Part shown: positions 34,408-43,252 of the stretch, piece after piece
Layout: every line of letters begins with the position of its first letter
How positions within the stretch are numbered: position 1 is the first letter of the stretch
Assembly: GCA_041656175.1 (NCBI GenBank)
Contig: JBBAEA010000005.1
Span: 1 to 56,772 of the forward strand
Direction of reading: 5' to 3'
Length of the DNA: 56,772 nucleotides
Source: JBBAEA01 sp041656175
Lineage (GTDB): Bacteria > Myxococcota_A > Bradymonadia > UBA4248
Position numbers and translations under genes: made by a program
Notes under the pieces: model-generated
What the model was told of the DNA's origin: nothing
The model's database searches: none
What the model saw: only the letters and a program-made list of their open reading frames with translations

Positions 34408-36477
34408 ATGTTAAAGAAACTATCGCATCTATTTACGACGCTTCCTCTGCTCATTTTAATAATTTCGATCATTGCCTTCTCGACGATGGAGAAGATGCAC
34501 AGCCAAGTTCTAAGTCTTGGCGAATCGAATTGGGAGGGTTACAGCGAACTTCGTCTTGTGCCCGAAAAACCCGTTTGTGAAACAGAGGCAGCGCCTAAAG
34601 CCGTAGACGAAGCCACGAAAGGCGAGGAAACAGACTTGCTTGGCGGCGACGACGATGAATTTGACTTGGATGCGCTTTTTGGTGAGGAGGAAGAGGAGGC
34701 GTCAGAGGAGGCCGCAGCAGCGGCTGCTGCGCTCTGTGCCCAAAAAATTGCCAACTACGAGCGCGTTATGAAAGCCCGAGAGAGTGCTTCACTTCGTAAG
34801 TTCGTAGCCATTGAAAGCGGCATAGGCAAAATCGCGCGTGAATCGACGAACTGGGGGCGTGAGTTTTTGGTTTTCGTGTTTTTGTTCGCAGCCCTTGCAA
34901 CGACCTTGCGACGACAGCACTTAGCGCTGCGATCCCCCCAAAAACGACTCAGCGATAGGATAAGCCAAGGCGTCCAACTCGGTTCAAACCTTTTAGTTGT
35001 TTTGTCTTTCTACCTCTACTACCAACAGGATTTGGCCAGCGGGGTAGCACACGTTTCGCAACTGCCGATTTATTGGATGGCTGCTTTTGGGCTCATGGCG
35101 TTGGCAAATATTGCACTTTTACTGCGTCCCCTTAAGAATAAAGAAAAAAGCTCTCCCCTTGATATAGCCCTAGGTATACCGCTTTACACGTTTATGGGCT
35201 ATATCTCCGCTTTTTATTTCTTCGCCGTCGAAGGGCATGGCTCCGGGCTAGCGATCTACATGAGCCAAATCACGGAGCACGCGAGTCTCTATATCAACGT
35301 CGCGCTCTACGTCTTTAGCGGTATGATGCTCAAAAATACCAATATCGCCGACAAGTTCTTTGCGCTTATCCGACCTTGGAAGCTCTCGCCCGAGTTGTTC
35401 ATCTTTATTATTGTTATAGCATCAGCGATCCCCACCGCATACAGCGGCGCCTCTGGAATTTTCGTCATCGCCGCGGGTGCCATTATTTATCGCGAGTTTC
35501 GCCGAGCACACATCCGCCCCGCTCTTGCGCAAGCTGCCACTGCGCTTAGCGGATCTATGGGTATAGTCCTTAGCCCCTGCCTACTTATTGTGATTATTGC
35601 AGCGCTAAACAAAGATGTTACCACGAGCGAACTTTTTGGCGCAGGCATCAATGTCTTTATCTTGAATATTGTTATTTTAGCGGCGGTTTTGTTTGCCATG
35701 CGCAACGCACGCATCAGCGCCGAATCGCCCAAAATCGCCCTTCCCGCCATGGGACGGGCAAGCGTGGAACTGCTCCCCTACATCGCGATTGCTACGCTAA
35801 CGCTGCTCTTTTTCAAATATATCGTAGGCGCGAGCTTTGATGAATACAGCGCCCCCGTCCTACTTCCCTTCATCCTCGTTGTACTTCTCATCTACGATCG
35901 CATCGTTGCGCGGCGCGCCTTCAAACGCGAACGCGCCACAGCCGATGAAGACGCCAAGCCTAGCGAGGTCTTTGGCATCGCGCGCGCTCTGCACGAGTCG
36001 GCATCCTCCACAGGAATTCACGCTGGCGCGCTGCTTTCGCTTATGACGCTCTCCATCTGCATCGGCGGCATTATCGACCGCGCAAACCTCAACGCCCTGC
36101 TACCTCAGCATTTCTCATCGCCGTTTCTAGCCATGGCGCTGTTATTCGTGATTTTGGTCATCATCGGCATGATCATGGATCCCTACGGCGCGGTTATTCT
36201 CGTTTCGGCATCCCTCACCCAAATCGCCTATGCTAATGGCATCAGTCCGCTGCACTTTTGGCTCACGGTGCTTTGCGCCTTTGAACTCGGCTACCTAACA
36301 CCGCCGGTTGCCCTCAATCAGCTGCTCATACGCCAAATTATCGGCGAGCAGGAGTTTGGACCGAGCGATCCCAAGCACTCGTTTTGGCGCCGCAATGAGC
36401 GCTTTCTTTTCCCCGTTGTCGTGAAAGCACTCGTTTTGCTGCTCGTAGCTTTCGTTCCCCTCTTCCTTAAAGCTTAA
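34408..36477 (+). CDS. TRAP transporter permease, apparently fused DctQ-DctM, with an acidic N-terminal insert
   Basis: A 689-residue inner-membrane protein. The first helix (LPLLILIISIIAFS) is followed by a ~110-residue non-membrane insert with an Asp/Glu-rich stretch (LLGGDDDEFDLDALFGEEEE) and a poly-Ala run. Then comes a DctQ-like part (WGREFLVFVFLFAALATTL) and a DctM-like large permease: FSGMMLKNTNIADKFFALIR, IPTAYSGASGIFVIAAGAII, GSMGIVLSPCLLIVIIAALN, IGMIMDPYGAVILVSASL and ELGYLTPPVALNQLL. TRAP carriers use a sodium gradient and a periplasmic DctP binding protein to import organic acids; no DctP gene is near, so substrate is unknown. The acidic insert is not typical of the family. ATG at 34408 has no clear ribosome site. 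Confidence 0.8.
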   Translation: MLKKLSHLFTTLPLLILIISIIAFSTMEKMHSQVLSLGESNWEGYSELRLVPEKPVCETEAAPKAVDEATKGEETDLLGGDDDEFDLDALFGEEEEEASEEAAAAAAALCAQKIANYERVMKARESASLRKFVAIESGIGKIARESTNWGREFLVFVFLFAALATTLRRQHLALRSPQKRLSDRISQGVQLGSNLLVVLSFYLYYQQDLASGVAHVSQLPIYWMAAFGLMALANIALLLRPLKNKEKSSPLDIALGIPLYTFMGYISAFYFFAVEGHGSGLAIYMSQITEHASLYINVALYVFSGMMLKNTNIADKFFALIRPWKLSPELFIFIIVIASAIPTAYSGASGIFVIAAGAIIYREFRRAHIRPALAQAATALSGSMGIVLSPCLLIVIIAALNKDVTTSELFGAGINVFILNIVILAAVLFAMRNARISAESPKIALPAMGRASVELLPYIAIATLTLLFFKYIVGASFDEYSAPVLLPFILVVLLIYDRIVARRAFKRERATADEDAKPSEVFGIARALHESASSTGIHAGALLSLMTLSICIGGIIDRANLNALLPQHFSSPFLAMALLFVILVIIGMIMDPYGAVILVSASLTQIAYANGISPLHFWLTVLCAFELGYLTPPVALNQLLIRQIIGEQEFGPSDPKHSFWRRNERFLFPVVVKALVLLLVAFVPLFLKA

Positions 36478-36524
36478 GGATTGCTAAAGCGTACTCAAGC
36501 ATTGCAAGCGTTTGTATTTTTTGT

Positions 36525-36671
36525 GGGGGGCTTTTGCCCCCTACGCGCAAGCTTCCCTCATGCGCGGTGGCTTCGCGCGTGATTTTATGCTTTGTATGCG
36601 CTCATTCCGCGCATCCAAAGCATAAAATGCGCTCAGGCACCGCGCCTTCGGGTGATCTTGCGCTACCCCCC
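36525..36671 (-). repeat. Family A hairpin element, copy A8
   Basis: Inverted orientation. Basal stem GCGCAAG/CTTGCGC; the apical hairpin ATGCGC-GGAATGA-GCGCAT sits on an ATTTTATGCTTTG/CAAAGCATAAAAT arm. It fills much of the gap 36478-36811, which has no visible gene. Confidence 0.85.
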
Positions 36672-36811
36672 GCTATGTTGGTATCAAGCTGTCGCTATGT
36701 TTTCTAACTTCGCATGGATAGCTAAAAACGCGATCATTTATGCTTTACAGTGAGTGCGTTCATGCTCGCGCTACGGGGTGGGCGCCTCACTAAAACTTAT
36801 TCGAGTATGAG

Positions 36812-38200
36812 ATGTCCCGTATTTTACTAGTTGATGATGAAGCCAGCCTCCGCGAGATGGGGCGAATTATGTTGAGTCGTGAGGGCTACGATGTAGATCT
36901 AGCCGATGGGGTCGACTCTGCTCTTGCCCGCATTGATGCGTTGCTTGCCGAGGCATCGCAGAGCTATGATTTGGTTTTGAGCGATCTTAAGATGGGCGAA
37001 AAAACGGGCTTAGAGCTTTTGCGTGAGGTGCACGCGCGCGACAATTCCACACAGGTTCTCATTATGACGGCCTACGCCACCACGCAAACCGCCGTGGAAG
37101 CGATGCGTTTGGGCGCTTACGATTATATCGAAAAACCCTTTAAACGTGACGCATTGCTGGCCTTGGTTGCCAAAGCGCTTGAAAAGCGCGAACTACTGCG
37201 CGAAAATCATAAGCTACGCCAGCAGATCCGCGATCCTGAAGGCTTTTCGGGCATGATTGGGCGAAGCCCCGCGATGCGTGCGGTCTACGAAATGATCAGT
37301 CGTATCGGTGCATCGCGAACCAACGTGCTTATCACGGGGGAATCTGGTACGGGCAAAGAGCTCGTGGCTCGTGCAGTACACGATCAATCGAGTAAATCAC
37401 GGCCCTTTATTGCGATTAACTGCGGTGCCATCGCTGAATCCTTGGTAGAAAGCGAGTTCTTTGGCTACGTAAAAGGGGCTTTTACGGGAGCCAACGCCAA
37501 TAAACAGGGGTTCATAGCGGCGGCTAATGGCGGAACTCTTTTTTTGGACGAGGTCGGTGAGTTGCCTATGTCGATGCAGGTGAAACTGCTTCGCGTTTTG
37601 CAGGAACATAAGTTTACCCCAGTGGGTTCAACGGCGGAACAAAATGCCGAGTTTTCTGTTATTTGCGCCACGCACCGCGATCTTAGGGAAGAGGTGGATC
37701 GGGGTCGCTTCCGCGCGGACTTGTATTATCGCCTTAACGTCATTCAAATCGACGTTCCACCGCTAAGAGAGCGTCTTGAGGATATTCCCTTATTGGTTTC
37801 GCATTTCATAAAGAAGTACGCGAAAATACAAGAAAAGCCCGTCCAAGATATCGAGCCCGCTGCCCTACAGTTGCTCATGTCTTTCGACTTCCCCGGCAAT
37901 ATCCGCGAGCTCGAAAATATCATTGAACGCGCGGTTATCCTTGAAGCAAACAACAGCATTTCGCCCGACTCTCTGCCGCAAGCGCTACGAAATCGCTCGC
38001 CTGAACGGCACTTGCCAGCTGCTGTCGAATTTGGAGAGGGCTTTGTGCTCGAAACTGTGGTGGAAGACTTGGAGCGAAGTCTTATTGATCGCGCTCTTGA
38101 ACAGTCGGGGGGCAATAGAACGCAGGCGGCAAAACTTTTGGGTATCAGCTTTCGTGCTTTGCGCTACAGACTTAAAAAGTATGGATACGACGAAACTTAG
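36812..38200 (+). CDS. NtrC-type sigma-54-dependent response regulator
   Basis: Three domains in order: receiver (residues 1-120, phosphoacceptor Asp58 in DLVLSDLKMG, Lys near 110 in YIEKPFKRD), AAA+ sigma-54 activator domain (SGMIGRSPAMRAVYEMI; Walker A GESGTGKELVARAVH ~175; sigma-54 contact GAFTGA ~223; Walker B GGTLFLDEVGELP), and a Fis-type helix-turn-helix (GGNRTQAAKLLGISFRALRY ~430-450). The 462-residue length is standard. It should turn on sigma-54 promoters when phosphorylated. No histidine kinase is adjacent. Domain layout fits PilR-like regulators, which is tempting given pilB in the window, but this is not proven. Confidence 0.92.
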   Translation: MSRILLVDDEASLREMGRIMLSREGYDVDLADGVDSALARIDALLAEASQSYDLVLSDLKMGEKTGLELLREVHARDNSTQVLIMTAYATTQTAVEAMRLGAYDYIEKPFKRDALLALVAKALEKRELLRENHKLRQQIRDPEGFSGMIGRSPAMRAVYEMISRIGASRTNVLITGESGTGKELVARAVHDQSSKSRPFIAINCGAIAESLVESEFFGYVKGAFTGANANKQGFIAAANGGTLFLDEVGELPMSMQVKLLRVLQEHKFTPVGSTAEQNAEFSVICATHRDLREEVDRGRFRADLYYRLNVIQIDVPPLRERLEDIPLLVSHFIKKYAKIQEKPVQDIEPAALQLLMSFDFPGNIRELENIIERAVILEANNSISPDSLPQALRNRSPERHLPAAVEFGEGFVLETVVEDLERSLIDRALEQSGGNRTQAAKLLGISFRALRYRLKKYGYDET

Positions 38201-38441
38201 CCCAATGTAAGAGTTCTGGAAGGGGGAACGTTTTTTGCAGAAGAAACGATCTTTTCCTTCGGTTTTACACAAAAAACGATTTTTCTAGACCTTTATCGTA
38301 TGAACCGCATGTTTATGGTTTGAGTCCTGGGGGTTTGTCTTTTATCGTTTTGCAGCTCAACAAAATTGCAGCTCTACCAAAGCTCTGATTTGGCTTCCTA
38401 TTTTTTAGTTGCTGCGAGTACTTGCTTAGTGGCTATTTCTT

Positions 38442-38583
38442 GGGGGGTAGCGCGGGATCGCCGAGAAAAAGGCGTTACAAACGCATAAACTGCGTTGGTT
38501 CGGCGAGTAGCCGAAACAAGGCAGTTTATAGAGCGTTTGTTGCGCATTTTGCGAGGAAGCCCGCGCGTAGGGGGCGCTCCCCC
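38442..38583 (+). repeat. Family A hairpin element, copy A9
   Basis: Nearly identical to A1 across the whole element (basal stem GCGCGGG/CCCGCGC, apical TTCGGC-GAGTA-GCCGAA), 36.7 kb apart, so one was copied recently. The gap 38201-38751 holds this copy and no visible gene. Confidence 0.88.
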
Positions 38584-38751
38584 GCAAAAAATATATCGCC
38601 GTAGACTTTGTATACTTGCATCGGGGCTTCAGCTAAAAGCAAGGAAAATTTCGCAATTCCTTTAAGAACTGGCAAAAACAGTTTATTGTGAGTAGGCCGC
38701 GTGTCGGCAATGAGAATATGAGCATTGGTTTTTACAGTTAAAGGAGTGGAA

Positions 38752-39249
38752 ATGAAGGATGAGTTGACTTTTTATGCATGTGACACCAAGGTTTTGGAAG
38801 AAAAAATCATGACACGTGACATGGTTGAGGGGACAGAGATTGCGGGGCATTTGGAGCGCATGGGGCAACATCTGGGAACAATATATTTACAAAATGTATC
38901 GATAGGGGAAATTTTTAACAAATTAGAGGAATTGACGGGTGCGCCGTACAAATTTTTGATGGGGCGCGGTGAGCGGCGCTTGGATCCGAGTGGGCCGATA
39001 ACTTATTGTGGGCGGCAGATTCCGTCGGAGTTGGGGGAGTTTAGTTTTCAGATTGATTACATCCAGCGGCTAAAAAAGAAGGCCGATTTGAATGATAAGG
39101 AGCGCGAGACGCTTAAAAAATGGATGGAATTTGAGGAGAAGGTTAAGATGGAGGAGAATGACGCGGGTAGTCTTGAAGCGCTAAAGAAGTTTCTAAATAA
39201 ATATAAGGGACGGACGCCAGAGCTCATTTCGGTTTATACGCGTTGGTAG
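38752..39249 (+). CDS. Conserved-looking small protein of unknown function
   Basis: 165 residues, soluble, no signal peptide. The frame reaches 38725, but ATG at 38752 has AAAGGAG six bases upstream and is chosen. The sequence is charged, with YACDTKVLEEK near the start, a helical region (LEELTGAPYKFLMGRGERR) and a lysine/glutamate-rich helical C-terminus (LKKWMEFEEKVKMEENDAGS). I do not recognise a family. A TPR protein gene follows 38 bases later on the same strand, so the pair may work together. Confidence 0.6.
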   Translation: MKDELTFYACDTKVLEEKIMTRDMVEGTEIAGHLERMGQHLGTIYLQNVSIGEIFNKLEELTGAPYKFLMGRGERRLDPSGPITYCGRQIPSELGEFSFQIDYIQRLKKKADLNDKERETLKKWMEFEEKVKMEENDAGSLEALKKFLNKYKGRTPELISVYTRW

Positions 39250-39287
39250 TGCTTAGGCCTTCAGTTTTGCTGCAATAGAGGTGCGAG

Positions 39288-39977
39288 ATGTCGAAACATT
39301 ATGAGGCACACGTAGAGAGTGCGCAGAGTTATTTCAACGAGGGCAATTATCAGGCGGCGCGTGCCGCTTCATTGCGCGCGCTCGAATCCAAAGCACCTGC
39401 GAATGATAACCGGGCGCTGTGTATACTGGGTTGCTCGCTGCTTCGCCTTGAAGAGGAGGCGGAGGGGCGGGAGGTTTTGGAGCAGGCGATGCAGGTCACG
39501 GATAATCCTGTTGTGATGGGGGAGCTTGTTCGCATTTACACGCGGGAGAAGATTTTTGATGACAAATGCGCTCAAACCATTGATAAGGCTATCGAATTGG
39601 CACCTGACAATGGGAATGCTTATGTGGCGCGCTACGAGTTGCTAAGCCACAAAGGTTGCTATGCCGAAGCGCTTGAAGATCTTAAAAAAGGCCTGCGCCG
39701 TGGGGCGGAGTATCCGAGTCATACGGTTTTTGAAAAAGTGCAAAACTGGGCGCAAATTTTGTGCGATGAGGGGAGGTTTGAGGACGCTTTTAGCTTGACC
39801 AATGGGGTGGCGGATTTTTTTAATTCTGTGGAGTTTTTTCTGCTCAATGCGAGACTTGCTGAACTTGCACAAAAACCCCGTGAGGCTGTGCAATACTATA
39901 AAAAGTCTTTATCTTTTTTGCGCGCCGGTAAGCTTCGCACGGAGGTGCTAGAGTGTATAGCGAGGCATGCGATTTAA
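39288..39977 (+). CDS. TPR-repeat protein
   Basis: 229 residues of tandem helical repeats without signal peptide: AHVESAQSYFNEGNYQAARA, CILGCSLLRLEEEAEGREVL, AIELAPDNGNAYVARYELL and LLNARLAELAQKPREAVQYY fit the TPR pattern (small residues at positions 8, 20, 27). Probably a cytoplasmic scaffold. It lies just downstream of the unknown 38752-39249 gene and ~290 bases before the gliding-like operon. RBS GAGGTGCGAG precedes the ATG. Confidence 0.75.
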   Translation: MSKHYEAHVESAQSYFNEGNYQAARAASLRALESKAPANDNRALCILGCSLLRLEEEAEGREVLEQAMQVTDNPVVMGELVRIYTREKIFDDKCAQTIDKAIELAPDNGNAYVARYELLSHKGCYAEALEDLKKGLRRGAEYPSHTVFEKVQNWAQILCDEGRFEDAFSLTNGVADFFNSVEFFLLNARLAELAQKPREAVQYYKKSLSFLRAGKLRTEVLECIARHAI

Positions 39978-40264
39978 AGTTGGGCTTTGCTTTCCTTTGC
40001 TTTGATGCCTTTGGAATATAAGCGTTGCGTGTTTAAAAATCTGTTACGCTTGGAATGATGGTTTGATAGAAAGTAATCTTATGAAGTTTGTGTAACAAAT
40101 GGTGTAAAGATTTTATTGAAGTACAATACATCACGTTTATTTGGCGTTTTTGGGGCTATATACAAACAGTAAAACTTTAAGAAATGTAAAGATAAACTAA
40201 TGTTTATGGTATGACATGTTAAGAATATAGTGTTATTTTCAGGAGTGTTTGACTCAAATTGTTT
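39978..40264. other. AT-rich leader region before the gliding-like operon
   Basis: About 280 bases, much more AT-rich than the flanks and free of the intergenic repeat families. It is the likely promoter region for the operon that starts at 40265, but no unambiguous -35/-10 pair can be named. CAGGAG at 40240-40245 is the nearest ribosome-like site. Confidence 0.45.
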
Positions 40265-41605
40265 ATGCTAGAGGCGAAATATTTTATCATCATATTTATG
40301 GCATCTGTCATTGGCTTTGGCTGCGACAGTGTTGCGGAGATAAGCTTCAACGAGGAGCGCATTGCACAAACTTATGTTACAGGTTTTCGAGAACTCGCCT
40401 GCGAGCAAGAATTGACTTGTCCTGTAGCTTCGCAGTGTGAGGCGCTGATTTTTTCTATACGCACGACCCTCGATAACACATTAGTTCCAGGGCAAAATCT
40501 CTTTCAACTGGGAAGCCCCGTGGATGTGGGGGGTAATTTTACGGCTGCGAATTTTAGCATAAGCCATGCGTGGTTATTCGAGGCTGACGAAGCTGGGGGC
40601 GACAAAGTTTGTACAGCCAAGAGCGATTGCAGCGAAGGATTCACTTGCTTGGAGCTACAGAGCATGCAACTCTCTGGTTACTACTATAAACCAGAGCGAT
40701 ACTGCGCTAGCAAAGCCGAGCTTGCGCTACTCGGTGCTCCGAGTTTTACGCAATATGCGCGTGATTTAGACGAAGGAAATTCGCTAGTTCGCGGTTTGAA
40801 CCGAACAGGCTACGCTATTGCGCTAGCCATGGATAACGCGGCAAGTCTTGATGGTAGCGATGTTGATGGGATTCCCAACGCGGAAGCCGCGTCCGATCCG
40901 CAAAAAATGCGACATTCGGCCCTTTCGTTATTCGCTTCCAGCTTGTACGGCGCCGAGACCTCGCCAATCGCTAAAGAATTGCAGAGCCAAATATTTCTTA
41001 TGAATGGGTATGGCGAAAGCGGTGTTAGCCAAATCGGGCGACACTGGATTACGCAGTTCTCGAAATTCCAGCAGCTACTCAGCGATGCTTATACGCACCC
41101 CAGTGGCAAGAGCCCACTTTGGGAAGCGACGCTAACAGCGCTGCGCTACCTCAGCGAGAGTGCGAAGGCAAGTTATGCTAAAGCGCTTATCGTTTTTTCG
41201 GCCAACGCGGCGAACTCCGAAACGGAGGACGTTTTGCGTGAGCTGCAAATAACGCGTGAAGCTAACCCCGCCATTGCGCTCCATGTTATCGAGCTCAGTG
41301 CGGGGCGCGAAGCTATCAAGCCCAATGCAGATTTGTACCAATTATCGCGAAAGTCCTGTGCGAGCTACCAATTTTTGCGCCAAGCCTCGCAGCTCCCCGA
41401 TGCTTTTATGCAGCTAGCGGAAACAACGGCTTCACACTGGGCGCTACCCATTGCGATACGACATGACATAGCGCCTAAGACTTGGTTTCGCCTAGCGTTT
41501 AGCCTAAGGATCGAGCTTGGCGATGCTAGTGTCTCTCACGACTTGCATCGCGTGCAGGTCAATAACGAAGTACTCGATAAGCGCCCGCTCCTTCAAAGCG
41601 AGTAA
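40265..41605 (+). CDS. vWA-like lipoprotein, CglB-like (possibly GltK-like)
   Basis: ATG at 40265 (TTG at 40259 is the alternative) gives the signal FIIIFMASVIGFGC with lipobox Cys near residue 20. The mature part has an N-terminal Cys-rich region (CEQELTCPVASQC, CTAKSDCSEGFTC). From ~180 it reads like a von Willebrand A fold: strand YAIALAMDNAASLDGSD in the MIDAS position, helix KMRHSALSLFASSL, SPLWEATLTALRYLSES, strand YAKALIVFSANAANS and strand AIALHVIEL. The MIDAS D-x-S-x-S has become DNAAS and later metal ligands look altered, so metal binding may be lost or weak. M. xanthus CglB is a Cys-rich vWA lipoprotein adhesin of similar length working with GltA/B/C; the next three genes match that set. 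Inferred homology, not proven. Confidence 0.6.
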   Translation: MLEAKYFIIIFMASVIGFGCDSVAEISFNEERIAQTYVTGFRELACEQELTCPVASQCEALIFSIRTTLDNTLVPGQNLFQLGSPVDVGGNFTAANFSISHAWLFEADEAGGDKVCTAKSDCSEGFTCLELQSMQLSGYYYKPERYCASKAELALLGAPSFTQYARDLDEGNSLVRGLNRTGYAIALAMDNAASLDGSDVDGIPNAEAASDPQKMRHSALSLFASSLYGAETSPIAKELQSQIFLMNGYGESGVSQIGRHWITQFSKFQQLLSDAYTHPSGKSPLWEATLTALRYLSESAKASYAKALIVFSANAANSETEDVLRELQITREANPAIALHVIELSAGREAIKPNADLYQLSRKSCASYQFLRQASQLPDAFMQLAETTASHWALPIAIRHDIAPKTWFRLAFSLRIELGDASVSHDLHRVQVNNEVLDKRPLLQSE

Positions 41606-41642
41606 CAGCCTCACTCTTTTCGCTACACGCGCTGACACCTTA

Positions 41643-42455
41643 ATGAACACGATGCAATCTAAGTTACACAAATTTCTTTGTACCACAGCGGTAATTCTGG
41701 CGCTTTTGTGCTCCTGGCAAGCGATAGCCCAAGAACAGGTCGCGCTGGAGCTTGAACACGAAAGTGAGAACTCCGAGCTTGAGGACATGAGCGCCGATGA
41801 GCATGCCAAAGTTTATGATTTAAGCACGTTGCAGTCTCGGCGCTTCTCGAAGTCAAAAAAGTTCGAGTTAACTCCAAGCATCGCTGTTATTGCGAGCGAC
41901 ATTTTTGTTATCTACCTGCCGTTGACCCTGCGTTTGGCTTATCATTTCAATGAAGCAGTATCTTTGGATTTTCAGGCTAGTTACATGGGTTGCTTCTCGG
42001 GGAAGGTGGGTAAATCCCAAACGCGCGCGGCAAGCGAGCATTGTTTACGGTTTTTGAGCGCGGGTTATGAGCGCTTAACGGGAAGATACCAAAGTGCTAC
42101 GCAGATTCGAAATATCGCGATACAAGAGTGGCAGGTGGCGCGTTTTCATCTGAATCCTATTTGGGCGCCATTTTATGGAAAATTTAGCCTTGCCAACAAG
42201 AGCATCGTTCACTTTGATTTGCATATTACTGCGGGCATAGGTTTACTACTCGTGGAGACGATTGGTCGTGAAGATGCACAAAAAGTGAAGTTGCACCCCG
42301 TTTTTGAGGGGAATTTAGGCTTTGGTATGAAGTTTTTCTTTCACGATTTTTTGGGTCTACGCTTTGACTATCGCAGCTATCTCTTTCCAAAACAGCGCAA
42401 GAAGGGGCTAGGTACGGCTTCGGAGCTTAGCGTTGGCTTGTCATTTTTGCTATGA
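41643..42455 (+). CDS. Outer-membrane beta-barrel protein, GltB/GltA-like
   Basis: The open frame starts at 41517, but ATG at 41643 (or 41652) gives a cleavable signal peptide (FLCTTAVILALLCSWQAIAQ). The rest is ~240 residues rich in alternating beta strands: FELTPSIAVIASDIFVIYLP, LRLAYHFNEAVSLDFQASYM, WAPFYGKFSLANKSIVHFDL, GFGMKFFFHDFLGLRFDYRS, ending SVGLSFLL with a hydrophobic terminal residue typical of porin-type barrels. It resembles the myxobacterial outer-membrane beta-barrel domain family. The next gene is a paralogue (shared LRLAYHFN/FRLGYHFN and FYGKFSL/LYGKWSF blocks). It begins 37 bases after the vWA lipoprotein gene. Confidence 0.72.
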   Translation: MNTMQSKLHKFLCTTAVILALLCSWQAIAQEQVALELEHESENSELEDMSADEHAKVYDLSTLQSRRFSKSKKFELTPSIAVIASDIFVIYLPLTLRLAYHFNEAVSLDFQASYMGCFSGKVGKSQTRAASEHCLRFLSAGYERLTGRYQSATQIRNIAIQEWQVARFHLNPIWAPFYGKFSLANKSIVHFDLHITAGIGLLLVETIGREDAQKVKLHPVFEGNLGFGMKFFFHDFLGLRFDYRSYLFPKQRKKGLGTASELSVGLSFLL

Positions 42456-42508
42456 TTCGAGAGTATTACAAAATATTTTGTTTAATAAGCATGGAAAACT
42501 GATTTACT

Positions 42509-43210
42509 ATGCAAAAAATAGCTTACATTTTCGTATTTTTAACGAGCTTGCATTTTTTGCCTATGCCTTGCGTAGGCTTGGAGGCAGAGCAGGACTTTGA
42601 CGCCTTGGTAACCGCTCAACGTCAAACGCTTGAAGCGCCAGCTCTCCTTTCGTCAAAGCTCTACGTAGCCGAGAAGCGTTTTGAGCTTGCCTTACAAATG
42701 GCGTACGTTCCCAACGACGATTTTTATAACTATTTTCCCATTCAATTTAGGTTAGGCTATCATTTTAACGATCTTTGGGGGCTGGAGCTACAATCAACAC
42801 TTTTACTTCTGAAGAGTAAAACGAATTTATCGACTTTTCTCGAATCGAGGTCATCGGCACAACTGGATCTGGAACAGATCAGCGATAGGCAGTTGGCTCG
42901 TTTTAATTTGGTCGCAGTTTTTCATCCTTTATATGGGAAATGGTCGTTTAACCGAGTTGGTTTAGGGCATTTTGACTGGGGTGTGTACGCAGGTGCAGGC
43001 TTGGTCGTGGTCTCTGAGCCGAGCTCGGGCAAACTCCGCAAATCTGCACGTTTTGACGCTGTCTTGGGAAGTCAGTTTCATTTTTTTATATTACCCTACT
43101 TAGCGCTACGCGCAGATTTTGCTGTAAATATTTACCCATCTTTTAACGGCGTGCTTGCGCCCTGTAGCATCGGCTTGGGGCTATCTTACTATACGCCGAC
43201 GGTTCCATAA
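42509..43210 (+). CDS. Outer-membrane beta-barrel protein, GltA/GltB-like paralogue
   Basis: 233 residues with signal peptide (AYIFVFLTSLHFLPMPCVG). Blocks shared with the preceding gene: KRFELALQMAYVPND, PIQFRLGYHFNDLWGLELQS, VAVFHPLYGKWSFNRVGLGHFD, a FHFFILPYLALRADFAVNIY strand pair and a terminal IGLGLSYYTP. The pair therefore arose by duplication, as gltA and gltB did in M. xanthus. Gap to the previous gene is 53 bases and to the next 42 bases, all on one strand, so a shared mRNA is likely. Confidence 0.72.
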   Translation: MQKIAYIFVFLTSLHFLPMPCVGLEAEQDFDALVTAQRQTLEAPALLSSKLYVAEKRFELALQMAYVPNDDFYNYFPIQFRLGYHFNDLWGLELQSTLLLLKSKTNLSTFLESRSSAQLDLEQISDRQLARFNLVAVFHPLYGKWSFNRVGLGHFDWGVYAGAGLVVVSEPSSGKLRKSARFDAVLGSQFHFFILPYLALRADFAVNIYPSFNGVLAPCSIGLGLSYYTPTVP

Positions 43211-43252
43211 ATTTGCGCTTACACCGCTTTGTTTCGTTCTTGCAGAACTAAT

